The position numbers were made by a program, and so were the translations under genes. A stretch of DNA of 30,610 nucleotides from a virus. The stretch is from IMG/VR virus record IMGVR_UViG_3300025671_000325, positions 1-30,610 of that record; one strand, given 5' to 3'. Each line of letters opens with the position of its first letter. Positions within the stretch are counted from its first letter, which is position 1. Below, piece after piece: positions 25,006-30,610 of this stretch. The notes beneath the pieces are model-generated. The model saw nothing but the letters and a program-made list of their open reading frames with translations, did not search any database and had not been told where the DNA came from.

Positions 25006-26211
25006 TTATTTATTTTTAATTTTAAACTTAAAGTTAGGAGAATCATTACCAAGCACTCTTACCTTAGGACCACTTGTGTTATCGTTAGAAAATGATTGCC
25101 TTGGATCCATACTTACGTTTTTAGCCTTAGCAACACTATCTTTAATAGCATCAGCTTTTCCTTGTTCGTAAAAGTGATTAGCAATAGCATCGGGATTCAT
25201 TGCTGTAAACAGAGATTTGTGATAACCTTTAGCATCTGACATTTCATTATTTTCATTCAAGAACTTCTTGACAAAATTATTAATATCACCTTGGGTTTCT
25301 TTTACCTCATTAGCATTTTTCACATTAAACCTATATCTCTTATCTCCGACGTTATATTCAAAACCTTTGAATTTATCGTTAAAAACTTGTTGTGTTTTTA
25401 ATTTAAAAGTGTTAGTTTGTTTTTCTGCTATTTTTTTAGTCTCTTCCGACTCTTTGTTGTATCTATTAAAAAAGTTTACAGCTTTTTGTTGTTCAGGTGT
25501 TAGCCTAGAACCAGCTTTAACTTCTTCATAGTATTTAGACTTTTGCCCGTCTAAGTGGCTTTTAGCGTTGGCAACTTGCTCTTTTAACGCTATTTTTTTC
25601 TTTTTAATCTCTCTTACTTCATCTTCTTCTTCATCATATGAAAACGAGTCTTCTATTAAAAAACTAATTTCATCATCTGTTAAGTGAGATTTTGTTTGTC
25701 TGTAGTATTCTCTAAGAACAGTCATGTCATCATAACTAGAAAAGTCTTGATTAAGCCTCACATAATCTTCTAGTGTACCACCAGTTTCCTCCATAAAATC
25801 TACAACTTTTTGTAAATTTTCAGGTATTGCTTGTCCAGTTTCTTGAGCTTCTGCAACAGCTTCTTCAACTTGCTCAGTTAATTCTTCTGTTTGTTCTTGA
25901 ACTTCTTCTTCAGTAATTTCTTCTAATACTGGAGTTTCTTGTGTTTGTTCTTCCGGCTGTACTTCTTCTTGTTTTTCTGTGGTAGTGGTGTCTGCATCGA
26001 CTGGAGCCACTCCCTCGTTGTCAGCGTTATTTTCTGCAACTTCTGTTTTTTCTTCGGTTTCATTTTTTATTTCTTCTTTTGGTGTTGGGGGTTTGTTTAA
26101 ATCTACTTTAATAACACTGTTATCATCAGCGCTGTTGAACTTTGTTTCTTCAACTGTTTCTACAGTTTCAGGTGTAGTTTCTTCAACTACGTTTTCTACG
26201 TTTTCTTCCAT
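25006..26211 (-). CDS. Acidic scaffold-like protein (401 aa)
   Basis: Residues 1-145 are extremely acidic and low in complexity (Glu, Val, Thr, Gln), and the sequence then becomes helical and Lys-rich. A compact segment at about 255-340 (FNDKFKGFEYNVGDKRYRFN, then NNFVKKFLNEN) and a basic C-terminal end (FKFKIKNK) follow. An acidic, helical protein with a small basic C-terminus, encoded directly between portal and capsid, is the usual layout of a phage scaffolding protein; the basic end typically contacts the capsid protein. No protease signature is visible, so scaffold removal would need another enzyme or exit of the intact protein. Gaps of 28 and 21 bases flank it, larger than most here. 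The role is a context call with good compositional support. Confidence 0.75.
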   Translation of the reverse strand: MEENVENVVEETTPETVETVEETKFNSADDNSVIKVDLNKPPTPKEEIKNETEEKTEVAENNADNEGVAPVDADTTTTEKQEEVQPEEQTQETPVLEEITEEEVQEQTEELTEQVEEAVAEAQETGQAIPENLQKVVDFMEETGGTLEDYVRLNQDFSSYDDMTVLREYYRQTKSHLTDDEISFLIEDSFSYDEEEDEVREIKKKKIALKEQVANAKSHLDGQKSKYYEEVKAGSRLTPEQQKAVNFFNRYNKESEETKKIAEKQTNTFKLKTQQVFNDKFKGFEYNVGDKRYRFNVKNANEVKETQGDINNFVKKFLNENNEMSDAKGYHKSLFTAMNPDAIANHFYEQGKADAIKDSVAKAKNVSMDPRQSFSNDNTSGPKVRVLGNDSPNFKFKIKNK

Positions 26212-26239
26212 AATATAATATAATAATAATTAATAATTG

Positions 26240-28657
26240 TTATCTAGGATCAAAAGAACCTAAATCAAATCCGCCTCCTATAGTATCATTACCTGCAGAC
26301 TCAAAGTTTTTAGGTGCTTTTTCCTTTTTTCTTTGATCTATAAGTTCACTTTGTTGTGAGGCTTGTATTCTTGTTCTTTCGTCTTTACGATCTTCTTTTT
26401 GTTTTTCTTTACTTTTTGTATTTTCTACTTCCATTTGTTTCAACTGCATGTTCATCTGAAACTCTAATTGCATTAGTTCTTTTTTATACATTACTTCCTG
26501 AGCTTGTTGCTGAGCTTCAAGCTGAGCTTTAACTTGCTCTAGCTGTGCTTGTGACTGGCTAAGCGCTTGTTGTTTTTGTAATTCCATTTGAGCAGAAGCT
26601 TGTTGAGCTTGTATGTTAGCTTGAGACTGTGCTTGGATATTTTGTTGTTGGATTTTTTGATCTTTAGCAAGCTTTTTTTCTCTTCTAATTTTTAATAATT
26701 GATTAGCTAGTTTTATATTTTTTATCTCTCTAATATCAATAGCATCAGCAAGTTCTATTATTTGTTGTTGCAAAGCCATTTGTATATTATTTTCAAGCAT
26801 TGCTTTTTCTTCTTCATCAGGTTGTAGTTCTATAAATATACCAAAATCATATAAATGCAAGTTAGACATTTCTTCAAGTGTAGCAACATTATGAGCGCCT
26901 ATTTGTTGTATAAAAGCGTCTTTAGTTGGTGAATACTCTATAATGTCAGATATTCTAAGCGATAAACACTGTGCAACTTCTGATGTTAAAAACAAACCAG
27001 CTTGCAATATATGTCTTGTTGCAGTATTAGAATTAGCAGCTGCTAGCTTTTGTACACCAACCAAAGCATACTTATCAGGAGTACTACCATCTCTTGATTC
27101 ATTAAGACCAGTTGTATCTCTTATCATTTGTAAATAATAGTTGTATGTGCCAATTAAACTTTGCATTTTAGCACCACCGCTACCTGATTGTATTTCTTGA
27201 ATAGGTACTTTACCTGGATTCATATCACCTTCAGAAGTAAATGACCTACCAATAACAGATCCTGTTTGGAAGAACATGTTTAAAGCTTCTTGCGGATTGT
27301 AATTTGTACCATTACCTAAATCTATTTCAGCCAAACCATCAGCATCTAAATAAACACCATCTGGCACCATACGCGATAACACTTGTTGTAGCTTTAAATG
27401 CGTAAGCTGTATCATATCAGCAAAACCAGTGATACGACTAACTAGGCTTTCTATTCTACCTTTGTACAACCTAGGAGCTACAATAGAGTAGTTCATTTTA
27501 ACTTTAGTAAAATCACTTTTTGGCCTTACCATGTTTTTAGCCATTTCCCATTTAAGTAATTTTTTAGTACCTAATACTAAAGCACCGTCATACAAACACT
27601 CTATTGATCTTTGTAGTTTGCTAAAGTTTTCAGCGTCTTCAGGTGGGTTAAAGCTATCATTTTTTTCTATAACTTTTTCAGCACCACTACCAGTTTCTTT
27701 TACTTTATAAACTTCGTTCATATAAGTTTTATAATTAAAATATAAAACTTGAATTTTATTATTATCCTCTTCTTTTGAATTATAACTAGTGCTGTTGTTT
27801 GATCGAGTATACGTTTTATTTTTTTGAATTTCCTCTAAGTCTTCTTGTGTTAAGTGTGGGAATTGTTTAGCAAGCTCGTTTACAGGTACATTTTTAACCT
27901 CGCCAATATAATAAATGTCATCAAAATAAGGAGATTCAGTGTAAGAGTAAACTAAATCAGCTGGATCTACATAATCAATTACAACACCCTCAGATGTATT
28001 AAAACTAGTTTTTACAGCGCCTATACCTAAAACAGTTAGATCGTAGTAATATTGTTTTTTAATTAACTCGTAATTATTACCTTTCATCAAAGTGTTAAGA
28101 GCTTGTTCTTCAGCAATTTCTACGGCTTGTTTATAATCTAATTGCATGTGTAAATTAAGCTCTTCTTTAGTATCAGGTAATTTTTCTTTATCATTGTTAT
28201 AAGCTGATATACCTAGCATTTGCTCTGCAGCATCGCTATAGTCTCTACTATTCATATCTATAAGTATAGACTCCATGTACTCTGTTCTTTTGCTAACGCC
28301 AAAAGGATCTTGAGAATAAGCTTTTATATCATACATTCTTTCTGCAATACCATTTACAACTATATCAACAAACTTAGGTATAATAGGTACTGGTTTCCAG
28401 TCTAAATTTAAATAAGACAAATCACCATTTATAGATAACTCGTCCTTATACTTTTGTATTGATTGCTCACCTCTGGCATACAACCTTAATTTGTGAAAAT
28501 TATCTTGAGTTGCTCTATACCTACTAACCCCTCGGTCAGGATGTAACCACTCGGTTTCAATAGCTTGAGCTACTTTTAAACCATACTCATAGCTCATTTT
28601 TTCCAAATCACTTACAACTTGGCTGGGAAAATAACTTTTTATAACAGACTCTGCCAT
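26240..28657 (-). CDS. Portal protein (805 aa)
   Basis: Encoded 2 bases after the terminase gene, this protein has the length and pattern of large portals from crAss-like and marine Bacteroidota podoviruses. Near the N-terminus are YARGEQSIQKYKDEL, LNLDWKPVPIIPKFVDIVVN and GIAERMYDI. The middle contains YYDLTVLGIGAVKTSFN and VIDYVDPADLVYSY, then RLYKGRIESLVSRITGFADM and IRDTTGLNESRDGS. Residues from about 670 to 770 are a Gln/Ala-rich coiled coil, and the chain ends with GGGFDLGSFDPR. Portals form the dodecameric ring through which DNA enters and leaves the head, and dock with terminase during packaging and with the adaptors afterwards. The long Gln-rich end may form the barrel inside the head. 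I am confident in the portal call. Confidence 0.85.
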   Translation of the reverse strand: MAESVIKSYFPSQVVSDLEKMSYEYGLKVAQAIETEWLHPDRGVSRYRATQDNFHKLRLYARGEQSIQKYKDELSINGDLSYLNLDWKPVPIIPKFVDIVVNGIAERMYDIKAYSQDPFGVSKRTEYMESILIDMNSRDYSDAAEQMLGISAYNNDKEKLPDTKEELNLHMQLDYKQAVEIAEEQALNTLMKGNNYELIKKQYYYDLTVLGIGAVKTSFNTSEGVVIDYVDPADLVYSYTESPYFDDIYYIGEVKNVPVNELAKQFPHLTQEDLEEIQKNKTYTRSNNSTSYNSKEEDNNKIQVLYFNYKTYMNEVYKVKETGSGAEKVIEKNDSFNPPEDAENFSKLQRSIECLYDGALVLGTKKLLKWEMAKNMVRPKSDFTKVKMNYSIVAPRLYKGRIESLVSRITGFADMIQLTHLKLQQVLSRMVPDGVYLDADGLAEIDLGNGTNYNPQEALNMFFQTGSVIGRSFTSEGDMNPGKVPIQEIQSGSGGAKMQSLIGTYNYYLQMIRDTTGLNESRDGSTPDKYALVGVQKLAAANSNTATRHILQAGLFLTSEVAQCLSLRISDIIEYSPTKDAFIQQIGAHNVATLEEMSNLHLYDFGIFIELQPDEEEKAMLENNIQMALQQQIIELADAIDIREIKNIKLANQLLKIRREKKLAKDQKIQQQNIQAQSQANIQAQQASAQMELQKQQALSQSQAQLEQVKAQLEAQQQAQEVMYKKELMQLEFQMNMQLKQMEVENTKSKEKQKEDRKDERTRIQASQQSELIDQRKKEKAPKNFESAGNDTIGGGFDLGSFDPR

Positions 28658-28659
28658 AT

Positions 28660-30610
28660 TTATTTTTTAATTAATTTAGATGTACTGCCTTTATTTGTGT
28701 ACTTAGCAATACTTAAGTTTAGTTTAGGTTTTTGTATCGGTGCGTTTGGCCTATATAAATGCCTGTTGTTTGCCATTATAGCTAATCCAGAACTTATAGA
28801 TGCATCATGCTTTGTTCTTTTGTTAATATCAAACTTCGCCCAGTCATTTAGTAATTCATTGAAGTAACAATTACCAAAAGTACCGTCTTGTGCCATACCT
28901 ACGTGGTTCTGAATATACATTTCAATAGCGGCAGCGTGAGCTTGTTTTATATCTTCACTTGAGTTAGGTATACCTCCTATTTCTTTTTCTGCTACAGATA
29001 ATTTATTCCATATTTTATCTGGCCTATTCATGCTAAAACCTCTGTAACCACGCCTTCGCAAATAATATAATAAACGAGGTTTGTTGTTCTCTGCTAGTAT
29101 TGGCATCCCGTAAAATACTAACGCCATTAGAACGTCTTCAAAGAACATCTCTGCAGTTTGTGGTCTAGCTAAATACTCTAAGAAAAATGTATTAGCTGGT
29201 GCGTCTTCCATGCTAAACTTAGTTAGTCCGTGTAAAGCACCTTTAGAACCTACACCATCTACAGTTCCTGATATATCGTAGCTATCACAACCAAAAGCAC
29301 CCATGTGCTCATTACCAGGCCATTTAACACCATTTTTAATTACAACTTTGTTTTGTATGTTTGTTGGTGGTACCCAGCTTATTTTAAACCTACCTTTAGG
29401 GTCTGGGTAAAATATCACTGTTGAATCTTTAACTCCGTTAACCCATTGAAAATTACCTTTAGTAATACCTAGTGTTCTAGACATCTCTTCGTTGTAATCT
29501 ATTTGTTCGTATAGTTTGACTAAGTTAAATATACTATTTTTTGTTTCATCTCTAAACGCGTGTTCAGTAGTTCTTGGAAACTGTCTGTAAAATTCATTTA
29601 ACGCATCTTGATCACCTTTTAAACCGTCAGCTTCGTTTTGCCAACTGTCTATAACACCTATATCTATTAATTCCCCATGTGGATCGAAGACTTCATGATC
29701 CGGAGTATTGAAGACTGGGCTTCCGTGCTCATCAATAAATCCTTCGTAGTTCCACTCCATTGGGATAAAAAGAGAATATAAGCCAGACGCTGTCTGTCCA
29801 TTTCTGTTTCGCTTAGTAACGTCTGATGCTCCATATAATTTTTTAAAGTTTTCCCCACCTTTGTCTAGTGAATTTGATGTTGAGCCCATCATACATTTAC
29901 CTATTATCCTACTACCTAATCGTAAACATGTTTTTGTAACTCTCCAGTTATTTAATATATTATCGGGTCTTTCCCACTTACCACTTTCATCGTGCACTAA
30001 AAGCTTTAATTTTTCACCGTCATAGCTATTGTCACCTGTATTTTTCCAGTCTATAGTTGTATCTAATCCCTCTAAGTCTTCTAGCTTTTCGTTTGTTGTA
30101 ATCTTCTTTCTAGTGAACTTAGAAGCTGGAACTCTATATGCAAGCTCGGATTTTGGCCTATCCATACCGTCTTGAATAGGACTAAAAAAGAAAGGATAAT
30201 TAATCGATATAGGTACAACTTTGTCAGTAAACATTTTCTTAGCATCAGCCCCTGTTTTAGATAATATACCAAACCTAGCATCACTTGATATTGTAGCTTG
30301 GTTAACTGTTTCAGCTGATGACATAAAAGAAAAACCAGATCGTCTGTTTTTAAGGTAACACATACCATAACATCTTTTATCTGCCTTGCATGCTTCCCAG
30401 AATATATAGAATATTCTATTGGCTTCTCTAAAGTCTGGCGCACCTACATCAATTTTACTCCATTGTAAGTACATGTAATGTGTGCCTGTTATATATGTTG
30501 CTTTTCCTTTGTTGTTAAACCAGAAACCTTCATCTCTACGTTTAAACTCTTCATCTATGTAATCAAACCAGTCAGCTTTCTTTTCTTCTGCGTAAGCTCT
30601 CCAGTCAAAT
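28660..30610 (-). CDS. terL: Terminase large subunit, N-terminus beyond the window
   Basis: The frame is open to the right edge. An internal Met lies at 30474, but 45 more in-frame codons precede it, including DEGFWFNNKGKATYITGTHY, so the true start is outside. Counted from that Met, a deviant Walker A (KNRRSGFS, 42-49) and Walker B (LKLLVHDE, D162-E163) form the packaging ATPase, followed by a coupling-type GSTSNSLDKGG. The C-terminal nuclease, RNase H-like, shows candidate acidic residues D397 (FGCDSYD), E462 (LAENNKPR) and D557 (KHDASIS). The enzyme cuts concatemeric DNA and pumps it through the portal. The G-x-W/F-x...YITG-x-HY start resembles crAss-like and Bacteroidota podovirus terminases. 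It heads the visible operon, 2 bases before the portal. No small terminase is visible in the window. Confidence 0.9.
   Translation of the reverse strand, partial: FDWRAYAEEKKADWFDYIDEEFKRRDEGFWFNNKGKATYITGTHYMYLQWSKIDVGAPDFREANRIFYIFWEACKADKRCYGMCYLKNRRSGFSFMSSAETVNQATISSDARFGILSKTGADAKKMFTDKVVPISINYPFFFSPIQDGMDRPKSELAYRVPASKFTRKKITTNEKLEDLEGLDTTIDWKNTGDNSYDGEKLKLLVHDESGKWERPDNILNNWRVTKTCLRLGSRIIGKCMMGSTSNSLDKGGENFKKLYGASDVTKRNRNGQTASGLYSLFIPMEWNYEGFIDEHGSPVFNTPDHEVFDPHGELIDIGVIDSWQNEADGLKGDQDALNEFYRQFPRTTEHAFRDETKNSIFNLVKLYEQIDYNEEMSRTLGITKGNFQWVNGVKDSTVIFYPDPKGRFKISWVPPTNIQNKVVIKNGVKWPGNEHMGAFGCDSYDISGTVDGVGSKGALHGLTKFSMEDAPANTFFLEYLARPQTAEMFFEDVLMALVFYGMPILAENNKPRLLYYLRRRGYRGFSMNRPDKIWNKLSVAEKEIGGIPNSSEDIKQAHAAAIEMYIQNHVGMAQDGTFGNCYFNELLNDWAKFDINKRTKHDASISSGLAIMANNRHLYRPNAPIQKPKLNLSIAKYTNKGSTSKLIKK

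Noticed and set aside
30081-30443. Second minus-strand frame of 120 codons inside the terminase gene
   Set aside because: It is out of frame with the terminase, which shows ATPase and nuclease motifs across the same bases. The nested frame at 29667-29858 is rejected for the same reason.
28660-30474. Terminase starting at the internal Met at 30474
   Set aside because: Another 45 in-frame codons with terminase-like sequence run to the window edge, so this Met is internal and the gene is cut by the edge.
1-30610. tRNA genes, CRISPR arrays, integrase, insertion sequences or attachment sites
   Set aside because: Nearly all bases lie in continuous structural genes with gaps of 72 bases or less, and no cloverleaf-like, direct-repeat-spacer or transposase signature was visible.

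Overview
The window reads as the late (virion) region of an AT-rich, tailed, podovirus-like phage that probably infects a marine Bacteroidota (Flavobacteriia-type) host. All supported genes lie on the minus strand and are transcribed from right to left. They follow the order expected of a virion module: large terminase, portal, scaffold, major capsid protein, head-tail adaptors, a giant nozzle/adhesin, minor structural proteins, internal (ejected) proteins, and finally a lipoprotein-like gene. No tape-measure, tail-sheath or tail-tube gene is present, which favours a short-tailed particle. Three observations point to the host: none of the start codons I inspected has a Shine-Dalgarno motif and all follow A/T-rich leaders; the giant tail protein carries Cys modules of the DDGSC type that are common in Bacteroidota surface proteins; and the terminase and portal resemble those of crAss-like and marine Bacteroidota podoviruses. 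The host call is an inference.

Layout from right (transcriptionally upstream) to left: TerL, cut by the right edge (28660-30610); portal (26240-28657); acidic scaffold-like protein (25006-26211); major capsid protein (23500-24984), followed by a strong intrinsic terminator with a cUUCGg tetraloop (23449-23484); a head-associated unknown (22597-23427); an intergenic hairpin with a UACG tetraloop (22563-22580); a 55-residue Cys-motif protein (22373-22540); two head-tail adaptor candidates (21663-22370 and 20291-21658); a 2744-residue nozzle fused to a Cys-rich adhesin-like region and a Gly-rich distal end (12053-20287); a beta-rich protein with repeated modules (10788-12047); a small structural protein (10436-10786); an Ala/Gln-rich protein ending in a self-cleaving S74-type chaperone (9411-10394); a probable internal virion protein (7845-9407); a 2378-residue polyvalent protein (705-7841); and a partial lipoprotein-like gene (1-708) coupled to it by an ATGA overlap.

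Together, TerL and portal package DNA into a shell built from the capsid and scaffold proteins. The two adaptors and the giant nozzle form the short tail and its host-contacting tip. The S74, 520-residue and polyvalent proteins are candidates for fibres or for cargo delivered with the genome. The most interesting object is the polyvalent protein. In one chain it carries an HExxH metallopeptidase-like motif, a sigma-70 region-2-like stretch, a complete-looking HAD phosphatase motif set, a C-terminal region resembling the large-polyvalent-protein-associated type, and a Lys-rich tail. Three near-identical SKT motifs fall at the apparent module boundaries and could be processing sites.

There is no gene-free stretch longer than 72 bases. 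I saw no tRNA, rRNA, CRISPR array, insertion sequence, integrase or attachment site. Every functional call rests on motif recognition and gene order, not on a database search.
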